Origin: Pseudonocardia cypriaca
Lineage (GTDB): Bacteria; Actinomycetota; Actinomycetes; Mycobacteriales; Pseudonocardiaceae
Assembly (NCBI RefSeq): GCF_006717045.1
Contig: NZ_VFPH01000002.1
Coordinates: forward strand, 1,674,001-1,738,000
Direction: 5' to 3'
Length of the DNA stretch: 64,000 bases
Below, in pieces: positions 62,601-64,000 of the stretch. Numbering within the stretch: position 1 is the stretch's first letter; the number at the start of each line of letters is the position of its first letter. Both the position numbers and the translations under genes were made by a program. Below the pieces are notes generated by a model that was given only the letters and a program-made list of their open reading frames with translations, was not told where the DNA came from and searched no databases.

Positions 62601-64000
62601 GCCCGCGGTCGAGCTGGTCTGCGCCCGGCAACCGGACTGGCCGCTGGTGCAGGTAGCGCTGCTGGTGGAGACACCCTCCGGTGGGCCGCGCGCCCCGTTT
62701 CCGTCGTTCACCGCCGACGGTCCATCACCGCCGGTCACCGAAGTGCGCGCCGTACCCGTGCACACCGTGCCGGAGGCACAGTCCATCGTCGCTGAGGCCA
62801 TCGTCCAGCTCGAGGCGCCCGGGACCGTCGGCCCACCCGAGTTCGCGGACGAACCCGGCGCGGTCGGTGCGGGCGGGGTCACCGGCTGGTCCTGACCCGT
62901 GCCCTGCTCCTCGGCCGGCACCTGATCCCCGGTCGTCTCCGAGGACACGGTCGCGTTCGCGGTCGAGCGGGCCTGCACCAGCGGGGCGATCACGTTCGCG
63001 TCCGGACCGGACGAGGCACCGGAGTTGGTGACCGCCTGGCACACCCCGCCCGAGACACCCTCACAGGAGCCCTCGGAACGGGAACCGCGCGGCTCGGGGG
63101 ACACACTCGGGTCGGTCGCCGAGGCCGAGCTGGTCACCTTCCCGGTGCAGGCCGCCTGACCCTCGCAGAGCAGGGAGGCACCCGCGGCCGACGCGGCCGA
63201 CGGACCCGCCGGCATCCGGGCGGTGTTCACGGGTTGCGCCTTGCCGTCCTGCGGGGCGGCCGACAGCGCCAGCGCCGCACCCGGCCCGGTCGAGGCCGTG
63301 GACACCGACTGCACCTGGCAACCACCCGTGCCACCGGTGCAGGAGGCCTTGCCCTCCGACCTGCGCGGCGTCCCGTTCGCCACCGCACCATCCCACGCTG
63401 TGGTGGTGGTGCGCACCGAACCCGAACAGGCCGTGCCCGCCTCGCAGGCCAGGCTCGCCGACGAGGTCGAGGTCGACGACGGACCCGACAGGGACTGCCC
63501 CGGCAGCGGCTTGCCTGTGTTCGGGTCCACCGCCACGAAGTCCGGGGCGCTGGAGGCGGCCGAGGACGTCTCCCCGGCACAGCCACCGGCGGTCACCGTG
63601 CACTCGGTGGTGGCGGAGGTGCCGCGGGCGTGCGGGCTCACCGCGGTGTCGCGGGCGCTGGTCGAGCTCGACGCGGAGCCGCCGCACTCGGTGGCCGCAC
63701 CGGAGCAGTGCACCGAGCCGGTCGCGTGCGACACGCTCACCGGACCCGACACCACCGCCGCCCCGGACGCCGGGTCGGCCTCGGCCGGGTCCCGATCGGC
63801 CACCGTGGTGTCCGCCGCGGTCGAGCAGCTCCCACCCGCGCCGTGCGCGGTGCAGGACGAGGTACCGGCGGAGTCGCGCACACCCTTGACGTCACCCGAG
63901 GCGCCACCGGAGGTGCTGCTCTTACCCGACGCCACACAGCTGGCGGCCGCGCACACCGTCTCGGCCCCGGCCGTGCTGGAAGCGGTCAACTCCCGGGTGG
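38655..64000 (-). CDS. Giant multidomain membrane-associated protein, N-terminus outside window
   Basis: One uninterrupted frame of about 25.3 kb (over 8,440 residues) stops at 38655 and is still open at the right edge, so its start is beyond the window. Recognisable domains occur in this one frame along its whole length, which shows it is truly coding and not a GC artefact. Order from N to C: dense Cys-rich Gly/Ser/Thr/Ala region (60300-64000) with three 59-residue repeats; Ala/Gln/Glu coiled coil (about 62370-62590); beta-rich then helical region (57500-60300); three HTH-like repeats; SecA-like DEAD motor; long helical region; multi-pass membrane region; PP2C-like domain; SGHY domain; HELDFH module; kinase-like domain; single helix near 43830; trypsin-like protease; HELEFH module; and a module repeated three times. 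No known family with this architecture was recognised. It could be a surface-anchored sensing and delivery machine, or a conflict-system effector. Confidence 0.85.
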   Translation of the reverse strand, partial: TRELTASSTAGAETVCAAASCVASGKSSTSGGASGDVKGVRDSAGTSSCTAHGAGGSCSTAADTTVADRDPAEADPASGAAVVSGPVSVSHATGSVHCSGAATECGGSASSSTSARDTAVSPHARGTSATTECTVTAGGCAGETSSAASSAPDFVAVDPNTGKPLPGQSLSGPSSTSTSSASLACEAGTACSGSVRTTTTAWDGAVANGTPRRSEGKASCTGGTGGCQVQSVSTASTGPGAALALSAAPQDGKAQPVNTARMPAGPSAASAAGASLLCEGQAACTGKVTSSASATDPSVSPEPRGSRSEGSCEGVSGGVCQAVTNSGASSGPDANVIAPLVQARSTANATVSSETTGDQVPAEEQGTGQDQPVTPPAPTAPGSSANSGGPTVPGASSWTMASATMDCASGTVCTGTARTSVTGGDGPSAVNDGNGARGPPEGVSTSSATCTSGQSGCRAQTSSTAGSGQVVADIVAEQQNEAAKQAETQATEAERLAAQAAKVAARPGATAAQKKTAADAAKTAAEARKTATEAAELAAKPVTDAPAAISQSSAMAQCTGPGCTATTTGATSGLAGKSRTDASCTAAAGGCAVASDAATTVERNAGQTEGKKPKTIPGSTGTGRSGSQVVCPDAGCTGTVHGSAEASAAQDGRRTRSTATGSAGCDGKAPCQAQISAGSTTTISVADDGGSVNTSAYVSAACDNGSKAGCATRTSSSTETIGADGVRALATATCATAGACQAGTSGTAAEDIAEVMASCAGTGCRTHTEGTARAAGEGVVHTARSASDCTAGTNGRCAGSSQVATNETVAQASAACSGSAGSTCSYSYRAESHAKAAGARGDAVGYGSGAEGSGNAMTSASAASTATTAQASASCAGSAGTNCSYSYRAESHASARGASADAVGFGSGTFGGGYAMTSAMAASTATTAQASASCAGSAGTNCSYSYRAESHASAPGASADAVGFGSGTFGGGWVMTSATAQSGDGFAQASASCTGSAGTSCSHHWEVTASDYASDPSGTWAKAYAHDSGGGGMGSSGGWVMAKAEAGPWGAYASVSCSNMSHCQKSYSAGASVAVSWIAQQHGLRQDEITAFGTKSGVCSGTSGSGCGVLRSGGGLQCTGDCSGYREWVHDVSYKVTKLATCTTNPSACQASGTGGDGKPIPIDKMGVEDSGAEAGYIGKDGKFVPEGEPIPDGAVPGVRIKEAGQNAADSKIQPCPNGCSVGSDKGPRASYDPNAAASSRFVVQNPVEPGSGKRDEAGSESHARISRDAEGNGQAWVRGRGYIVNGRTQERTDFHNVAPDVTNTMRLTDRKGSPFTSADAAGKTTRLTTGLPDGQGHISYTGKPVQIPGQPKGELGTDSLDVRSAWVEITGRDGNLNPAHFRFDGTGRFSSAEGDILSSPTGMAKGKVDIATRNGDGLGGSILLNGWGTVTSAEGAQLECYGCEGAHYMPTEKGGGGITTCKVGPGGSCNGVGAMWKGGQDFQTISVRPGGKGDAEFVQFLRGADGSGGGAVAFVNGDGEARGRDAFGNWVQTSGKGGRTGLLYAEEDGYNKGQSCVAGEGGSCSGSEPVERRLEWVEPSEDVTKALGMLGTEEGKRPPGFIGPIALDGSKTLLDRGKAAFAFTRDQGHLRWIAEDGNEKAQSVSQAFADAKKGGITQDEANELARQINALDPKTRERLGRTTDALDTVLRVKGTQQRSVQDVERQLAENPQLVANLLGNPGLAKDSGWKPSRDDLDRARNIVLDQQERSREATESLGTFTSRQDALDRRQQAYDQALADYYAGRGGSYEDLEKERQAINAEASALAKDRAPYLSALDDSQSVLRKYDTYAAGVANDPAYAGNIALARQNLDAVAGVVEALPAPTTKEQLATATTIATFSDAVRMGYEAAIEAPRPPTNRLGDMRLPSTGSADVPLALRSAAAYEYIKKVADDANSPFANLNPDQLSNIAASWTYGDRDPRTMKDFEVAGLRSTPATADQVAGLLLGWSGDPGYGERKDAILRQINQSWLRKDVGSVLSDDERERLGDMVNEHDPKSVMGFFEFMLDGAHWTTAESVRLYDKKFGAGTDDFGRNLGRDAVTIGAGLLSLPGTVIGGGVVEAKSRVDSEGWGAALYLSPVTGIPRLVDSMVNPGDYFEQPRKQGETDAEYYNRVAPLTGSMLRTPIANATNRWFGDGSAAKDYHDRPLVSLLEDATPILLVAGPVAAGFRGASVASAARASAARAGLARVTALRETPANLSLARSLQADIARLDRQAMRYDVISRVANVPLQVTAAPFKVAGLPVRAAAAGIRAVAAPAARGVAAASRAAGMRQLVGTVLGRPTAGMWGRTSSALDGAATRLGRTAEWGRLTARYGIFGKNGERAAHRDIGARRLATDEAIETAYNARVARVERGGQAGDPVRAARLERIERSLHVVQQRRAAAVLRNAGRDRMLADQIDVLLEMRGNTPLTVASLARELGVGKGAVRAALAREMAEGAGLGNGPRVGLARNGRTAVAVRPAGGETALARYQRFLADEIDARIADGGHAAVTVAALARELGVKKSAVRAALNRDAAVRGELGAGPRVQLVRDRNGTVWAQRPEPGLAPDGAVAGPVRPAPPRATPAQRALAEQVDAALVARGDGPVTVASLARDLGVKKSQIHDALRADARDRAGAGAGPRTEVVRDAAGTARVQRPDRDGPAGEPEPGAPPGGSGGRPEGVPPGSSAGGARTQAGSTGDGGAPQATQPGPGARTHVDADGGTAEPSPAGGTRKHDGKRRSGDPPRSAGENTTPLGKSARTAGEVPERPTGAEAPNRRQLRRELAAAQRELAEAEQVRGERLARLDAAVRDTVDRGYRRELLDARDRLLDRDPAVTAARERVREAQHELANERALRGVRKKINQIKEVWSGLDHDGYTALRARALEGERLSQAEHFALIAEEIRLTHGKRLHDVQLAGAIALDRGASGALRYLTLRGKLRGSVVQMLTGEGKTLTGMLPALRRAYRTRGGGVHVLTSSVQLAKETAGAYAPVAESLGLTVGRLRGHGEPVHLRKAAYEADVTIGSASDFLFDLLDDGQRPSGARVQRGHEYALVDEADMILLDWGGSPHRLAEAVAGHVRYAELAWARDIAAGLRSGEFRARAGEPVTISAAQARLIGRRLGHPLAEQQVRDLVNAKRAERLYAGVHYKIADRARVEILDNPNGRALDGQRWSEGLHEAIEAKHRLPIGRPQQTIAQITVRDYLRGYRDVAGMSGTAKPAAGLFRRLYRMDVVEIPTHASKRLEVRPREVYASSEAWLEALADGVVARRSSAAPELLIFRTPAESEAFAALLGRRGVAVQVLNALDGRIGFEDAVIAAAGRPHAVTVATNIMGRGTDVLLGGGRAYPLARRAVIEAGGLRVTVANLFESRRATDQAFGRAARQDEPGSAGEAISLDDPILAHHADAAALARLKEEFAGRTGRLPDAAVARLVEKAVERATKAQERQLADAVRGRGGRELPGVTRQLDTAGVGSARDIAIERSVATIRELERDVAAARRDLAAAGERFARGGDPARVTLACSAVCGAETAIAQALRDHRALVEPDAPTGVATPVAPASAAADRTAAELLGVPDGAVARVHEQVAARDYAGAVASLQEIAGGVQVIGAQTQAWGAAEHAEVAAEQAAAALARLADADGGPVLGDEVERRGHTDALARLEGLLQSRPAGSAAEVFTRVMGNEARVQLDRLEQANAPAEVIADLHRLATAGLIDGAELRDLVRVGRWRGHARPAQAIGEFAARHDLDWSRSTKRRLRAALRTLPAEAPAGTPAVAERTAPIAPLLDPAAAWAVLPPWQVARLLGRPVEQVVAAGCTGMCVVPGLGDRVEAVTGRREHGVYTDGRSGLLFADPATVDVLRQGGELGLASGEAGRPAATVDGVVATVAVVAPPAGFSPLQPRPWGRALRVLAAARALRSAVSAADAAIAAARSEQVQARGRAATADAQLADLQRRGVRWLFGDSAPAAGQADAVARALGMTPAEVRAIAADPAVPVGALVLGRPNGSFPRRLERLTAALADVEARLRAAVGQVEAANRAVAEREAQRAATLEAPVRTAAEGGLPVARIARITGLTPDQVRRIVGNGPTASGGGPGSGGGSAPDATGPERSPAPPSGSNAGTGTRGAAPNAATPEPRSRGPPWWQRFGSRSTWTFVLMAGALLAEVVAVRHGVSGSGLMAAGVVWWPGRRTAARSLRETVAEARRQLVEAELAEARVLAAIGRHERSLGERLGWVPALAGRLRELGRTEDEIVDDLAGALGVPPLRVRARIADPALAGEATLPTGLVAAGRSAAELLDAARAEVTTRAAALDRAIEPLAEASLDLAAARRLFDDRVQRAAIAARNAGVRAGTVRRVTGLARDQVRTLPADPPTLGDAARAVGTRIAAGRQRAVSGWHAAGAAVQRGGARLVGAVERGRQRVATGWRAAGVLRGQVRGVARLRATEGRAVRLLHREQRAARRALTTEQLGWIGWLATVNAARPEAARLTGDQLAQRIARALGLTERTARGLVARAARLDAAKVAPPRGVPAGTEFERAVPAVAVRFAEAFPALAGARAARTAAGRALNAGRLDAIDAAVAAGSAAARANRRVERAARGRGWAGLRTRFVAALGMDVPVAERNRRRVARVAGFVVGVGAGAWGGTQLGLVGAGVIIGPVGLVMAAAGVVAAVRAVWTPRQTRGPPWEAFARGLRTNGARIGLWLGGGLAAGLSPAVWGLVEHAWTVLWPLFALQPGLRGVKALLVPLVSAGLVHRYVLRRQYANQASGMQTRPRRDAIRSAVFAYVFTAALGLTRVFAPVTLPWWVVPVVVAVGAGVAAAIVQKKDLGRTRVIKSLITGTLSAGVYFVISALAAGLNPGALRELFSAIAVAALVYASPTIIAEYVNVWVGKIMAPIKKRTAKKLERRAAAPNASQKIADRQRKALIAWLDYKNFSPVDTRLLWRKAMDPVLAGLAAVTINLSWVSKAWVDANDSLPAVLTRFVVAAASVWLVGKLLRDPDEQRAGYYGYRGSRDVRSPDRPTRWLWWRGDRLHRRAVAHREELDALLGLNGLTGALDRDLAERLAERMWQRISADLPEPLDEWDALPDTPEIRHALARERGAAAGRRRHHVDTTALLVPILASDPAALGRVAHALRAAGRAGDAEVVEFQLMLGQALWTRSGMGPEGAWSRVWAERLAEELKERNRLRAEYLAGPRRALLEEIKQYYLDRNQPRHPNVKRARAALRALEFELRGMSKPRSQPFEAAAQLAEQRHRSVTGAVRDEQQALADRHPGASGRRRDEQRELAAGMRVLRSAALLGIEVELSRTHREWNRRRWTDAMARAVRTTPNAVPASLLERLLVIAGRREPVTAAQLAAQYGGTGWDEALAALAELGALRGDRESGYRADAKLAAQWRAAGPRLRHAMRADPLALPGGGELTPLTVRQPAAGGRTRSEKDAYAALRDLLRAGDLAFRHWRDGWVDDAGIQWRRLTALGYRLRHSAGSLNWPLSADHPAAPVRFAGRVRDGVTARWRHAVTPGRERRRLLVLVRAADRAARLYHRALRAAEFRTDQRSDRALPPDAIALLHAARAAQVEAYGALIEAHEEAAAALGAVGSYPHQIDRTLSAAEAARPYAPGSDPHPPTAEFWLREVAKELDAARKRLDGLHPGPERDEALAEARLSLERYTIDRDYAWETALFRTGGGWSVMETARIAAKNLRAAHPDLFRKAATPAPGDEPVIPHHDRIEQPYGDDARSGDGMAAATRRGQGNRTNQDAATLVSLPNGDRVALVVDGVFSYPASRLAAHLFAMAFHGEIARADRAGRTPQQALYDAHDAGLAALAAHYRPETGHGAVAYAAGYHGADGTITLSHTGTSRAYYLPLDPSLSGAVLTADDSRGGSITDGGIMTRWAASDFRPDPTVTRFTPDVPGLLVLVTDGLWRYLPAAGDLAGALDAGAYARPVAAAMRLADAARAAGGIDDLTVAVVAGPGGAGSTTGPLPGAPPSTPARGLSQAERGRWADRLEAVVAELPDGFDRQSLLMDIWLIEAANLLRGEWDPAWPRPPPIVVHQGRGTAHASVDGTLHIVARDQLDVVPALVETVFAGWWGFSPAQAGVLAALVRRALPGARQAVAADERTRRRLAELFADRSDWRALALEWADDPAVAAAARLAAVPLSGPDAGPTGVAAPRPNLRPENYPVEARLAAEYGVTPVRADSAELAALVQVQPQVKGVLTLGGAIRVVPQTLPGRGGPDPEFSHAVAASGNDVQLAFTAWLALHEGRVVVERITAHSGHYNAGNTDEQNREIVAAAHRAFASHGIGAGPHGGAVAMGGLDGGARDRIIGRLPGALPDARPLSGAEFPNLARGPPDAVRLVRVTGADLGDGGSLVAFGWRDPRHAPDGVIVVPERVARLVEGLVAADASFARWWARLLRHELDFHIDGAEHTGHRHDRHAARLAAELSRAVLRDDLVGPVRLELDRAEDHLGGARHRVYVGDELVGYHKPARRWRWWGHEEPVREIAAYIVAEELGWADLVAASVEWRGPAGRGSLQRWLHGADPVRRRAADDLDERDRLRAGVFDYVIANLDRGGPHGHPNYLVFGRSLRLIDNGAAFPARGHRRPYPMSTPFTAALAHGGEPLTAELLADVHAVDLARLAKRLRAAGLPRREVRLTVARIHAVRGAGGVTVAMFDALWNEPWTMPRPAAAAMLPVPMLDGGAFWPVVLVATVVIAVLAGRWVIRALSGARTTRAPTADEPLHRTKRVRPFGTTATAVRAAAEALRDVDGVRGLHRRAWWSAWTLVNSALGGADIPTLPLAAVTGRGGRLELTLFDGTEAFARELEWEARDAGQSLPEPLRAAIEMAVATAVVNHLALGGTARAAQIAADAYPVVLSRFPPPMRSAVAVLIGQRTHAAVAAALGAPYAHARSGPAATARTWPRPWRWPAAFDREIADADGWMHARRMPAPLPAVRTGGEPLGIAAGIGARYAAINAPVTRELDAAELRSWAGLDPGSAVPDGLTALDGYLDHLAWENGLREGPTVSDLVVVALGGRLVLDTEVFALLDAAGVAVRRAVVEAVLGGGRLPAHALSALDGAGPFTPERQRDRKLLAAVRRMGNPPELDALWMVIGMVGVREGDRGGWGFRPDALAAIVDAHPWLRVTDGRVWALDPAIRRAGFTGFVHPEGGPALGVAGPRGRLGIRSRGLAELRESLPDALTRFRGAARWWAAPAPREHLAPAEPFFELLATAWQHAAGEPERVADRLRRWHVRLPEQWSAAFPHGLSLTTWLDEDGQHWLDNLQPAGPGRPAAPPVSATVAVRGPDGTIVGSGVRVGERSVATVLHVADAGVSPLVVGDPERGTREVTATMRLTLDDFARHPRLARAATRHDGTVDFALLIVDGLDDLHGPGAGPSIAPLATEAPVDGAEIVIAGYPAGEWWVTAGTAWDEGRAVNAIVVGGNSGGPGFVDGRLVGLAQASRPLVGHLFGPPAVLAEAIELATAKAAELGLGGGVSEHPLTDAQRSDVVAALRAGEDRMTPLEELSLAMPRAPPGLVRIWDGDFPVRGVLAFGWAGPGIVVITRTVAEQIAARYALDPDAVQEWWDRLLSHELEFHLGEHPEHTGIRHDADAGPIAAAWFGGSAPTRSGGLRKPHGSELEAWWHGSLLTGDEMAPAARAELADRLERRLERTTPPASATEQAQVLREMVLATIRLLRGEPMGERRRATVSVRLNRLADVSPGVLIDPVLGLAADAGHAEHDGVVDVYARDEVGLLHEVVKAALAPVAGFDAAQAHVLAVLVERLVDGPDHPREPWKPRPGWLSARAQRELRELAVRNPAARVLLVWDVQRVRAEIAARFADAPEWRALALRYAEEFHHAAIEEARLPDLGETELRAEYDSALAGLHQLAAGQKRWLRALRAAERAAGGPRRWEIEVELRYLRSATERAAVWPTDVELVYLAVRNVTWARHTAAPELARLRELGTDALIGTASADLAPLLHPDTQYGGEHRLVRVEAPADRGPLALAAPTKPAERATPAPVPPAEGVGWVGMRALHPHVFAADRLALRSPFATDENASLAGAVELDQATRDEWAARLEAPVRAPDGFEQEFATLRGYRDHTAGLLRNRPLGTDRPLPPVRFHLLAAPIADQLGREVDAIARTEGGTLVVYAADPLGALHALTEALFAVQDGFAGEQRWVVAELAERAAGPQKVAFPKRYRERGWLSDRAVAELRERDWADAWRLVGDHPAERDRVVALFANRPGWARLAGRYLHQGYLAALALGPPPRIDADAVKPAFERAKAELEAILGRLPGRDRRTARKELKRTIQIHWGRDPSHKDVHRHVPGEAERLAVAAHLVGASVPVPELIELATRLVYWATATQPYENGWHTEDRHIPPADVGDEVRRAVAAAFAELLPGPVRDALALDRRHVHEVRADLGGQAARLLSEMVEGPDGDEAELR
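41560..42095 (-). other. Trypsin-like serine protease domain inside the giant protein
   Basis: A compact chymotrypsin-fold protease. TIVGSGVRVGERSVATVLHV ends with the catalytic His (42003-42005), TVDFALLIVDGL has the Asp (41853-41855), and VGGNSGGPGFVDGRLVG has the Ser (41649-41651). Spacings of about 50 and 68 residues fit V8/HtrA-like proteases. All three catalytic residues are present, so activity is expected; a role in self-cleavage of the giant chain is conceivable. Confidence 0.8.
44100..44570 (-). other. HipA/PI3-4-kinase-like domain inside the giant protein
   Basis: VYVGDELVGYHKPARRW supplies a strand with the ATP-binding Lys (HKPA). Next are EEPVREIAAYIVAEELGW, then LRAGVFDYVIANLDRGG (D-x-x-x-N-x-D catalytic loop) and RSLRLIDNGAAFPARG (the metal-binding Asp of a DFG-like loop). 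This order is that of HipA and bacterial PI3/4-kinase-like proteins. It probably phosphorylates a protein or lipid. Together with the PP2C-like domain it makes a kinase/phosphatase pair in one chain. Confidence 0.7.
45110..45470 (-). other. SGHY-motif domain, polymorphic-toxin-like
   Basis: A roughly 120-residue domain: VLTLGGAIRVVPQTLP, then SHAVAASGNDVQLAF and ERITAHSGHYNAGNTDEQNR. The 'pre-strand, SHxxLxxG, SGHY' layout recalls small C-terminal domains of polymorphic toxins, whose activity is not established as far as I know. The annotation rests on pattern memory only. Confidence 0.4.
46050..46755 (-). other. PP2C-like phosphatase domain inside the giant protein
   Basis: The domain has GQGNRTNQDAATLV (R/N..NQD motif), VALVVDGVFSYPAS where DGMGGH is expected (the Asp is kept, the Gly-Gly is lost), LSHTGTSRAYYLPLD, VLVTDGLWRYL (the second metal Asp) and GGIDDLTVAVV (in place of PDN). 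The core aspartates remain, so activity is possible but the first metal loop is unusual. It is unrelated in detail to the stand-alone phosphatase at 295-1086. Confidence 0.72.
48960..50110 (-). other. Multi-pass membrane region of the giant protein
   Basis: About eight or nine hydrophobic segments within 380 residues, such as VAGFVVGVGAGAWGG, GAGVIIGPVGLVMAAAGVVA, IGLWLGGGLAAGLSPAVWGL, AVFAYVFTAALGLTRVFAP, WWVVPVVVAVGAGVAAAIV, ITGTLSAGVYFVISALAA, LFSAIAVAALVYASPTII and VLTRFVVAAASVWLVGKLL. A further isolated hydrophobic segment occurs near 51480 and another near 43830. This anchors the chain in the membrane, probably separating the Cys-rich N-terminal part from the enzymatic C-terminal part, though the side of each is not decided. 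Confidence 0.8.
53690..55260 (-). other. SecA-like DEAD motor domain inside the giant protein
   Basis: The run matches SecA motif by motif: RLHDVQLAGAIALDRG, Walker A MLTGEGKTLTGMLP (55080-55105), HVLTSSVQLAKETA, VQRGHEYALVDEADMIL with the DEAD box (54765-54779), VAGMSGTAKPAAGLFRRLY, VVEIPTHASKR, IMGRGTDVLLGGG and ESRRATDQAFGRAARQDEPG. Both RecA-like halves and the IRA/scaffold transitions are thus represented. The usual preprotein crosslinking domain appears shortened, and the C-terminal zinc motif of SecA is absent. A SecA-type motor embedded in a larger chain implies ATP-driven polypeptide movement. Confidence 0.85.
55965..56710 (-). other. Three HTH-like repeats inside the giant protein
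   Basis: Three copies of a 65-residue unit: TVASLARELGVGKGAVRAAL, TVAALARELGVKKSAVRAAL and TVASLARDLGVKKSQIHDAL. Each is preceded by an acidic helix (DQIDVLL, DEIDARI, EQVDAAL) and followed by GAGPRVQLVRD-like strands and a VxxRP end. The helix-turn-helix plus wing layout suggests DNA- or protein-binding modules. Spacing between copies is about 80 and 97 residues. A Pro/Gly linker follows. Confidence 0.75.
61041..61571 (-). repeat. Three tandem 177-bp units (59 residues) in the giant gene
   Basis: Units start at 61571, 61394 and 61217 on the minus strand, exactly 177 bases apart. Each begins AQASASCAGSAGTNCSYSYR or close, continues AESHAS.GASADAVGFGSG and ends MTSA. Units two and three are nearly identical in DNA, indicating recent duplication. 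A divergent fourth start (AQASASCTGSAGTSCSHHW) follows. Each unit has two cysteines, which would fit an extracellular, disulfide-stapled repeat. Confidence 0.9.

Noticed and set aside
51288..62795. A plus-strand open frame of 3,835 codons antisense to the giant gene
   Set aside because: Its translation is Arg/Gly/Ala/Pro/His-rich with no motif, while the opposite strand has SecA, HTH and other domains in frame. It is a by-product of G/C-biased codons.

Overview
The window is very GC-rich, with G/C-biased third codon positions, frequent GTG starts, ATGA/GTGA four-base gene overlaps, a mycobacterial-type GlgM maltosyltransferase, a DUF2510 tail and a GPP34 protein. Together these point to an actinobacterium, most likely of the Pseudonocardia/Amycolatopsis group. 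This is an inference from gene content; there is no rRNA in the window.

Layout. (1) 1-2955: end of a methyltransferase-like gene, a PP2C phosphatase, and a divergent HsdM/HsdS-like fusion protein with a shared palindrome between the two. (2) 2952-12449: an aromatic-compound module. A ThDP-dependent decarboxylase-like enzyme, a NitT/TauT-type ABC importer (lipoprotein, two permeases, ATPase) and an IclR regulator lie on the minus strand. A divergent plus-strand operon of FAD hydroxylase, gentisate-dioxygenase-like bicupin and FAH-type hydrolase forms a gentisate-style ring-cleavage route. A 169-bp imperfect palindrome sits between permease and ATPase. (3) 12516-19457: inositol-phosphatase-like enzyme, ROK regulator, GlgM, GPP34, RidA, D-serine-dehydratase/D-threonine-aldolase-like PLP enzyme, and ACT-malic enzyme. 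(4) 19604-22580: tRNA-Arg(UCU) followed by a decayed integrated element: frameshifted tyrosine integrase, a Nudix gene broken into two opposite-strand halves, a lower-GC DUF2510 gene and a WD40 remnant. (5) 22585-24807: FAD monooxygenase with divergent TetR and a perfect palindromic operator. (6) 24847-28712: arsenic cluster: arsR, divergent arsM, and an operon of ArsR-ArsC fusion, ArsC, aquaglyceroporin and ArsC. (7) 28815-36778: SDR, Ddn-like protein, TetR, SRPBCC, small proteins, an FmdB/AmiS/FmdA formamide cluster, a zinc ribbon, a PepSY membrane protein and a small membrane protein.

(8) 36820-64000: the most unusual region. One uninterrupted minus-strand reading frame of about 25.3 kb (more than 8,440 residues, its start beyond the right edge) encodes a giant mosaic protein. 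From N to C it has a Cys-rich Gly/Ser/Thr/Ala region with three 59-residue tandem repeats, helical regions, three HTH-like repeats, a complete SecA-like DEAD motor, a multi-pass membrane region, a PP2C-like domain, an SGHY domain, a duplicated HELxFH module, a HipA/PI3-4-kinase-like domain, a trypsin-like protease and a triplicated C-terminal module. It is followed by a 577-residue zinc-finger protein. The combination resembles a membrane-anchored sensing, secretion or conflict machine and is the best candidate for an undescribed system.

All calls rest on reading motifs in the given translations. No database search was possible, so family names are recognitions rather than computed hits.
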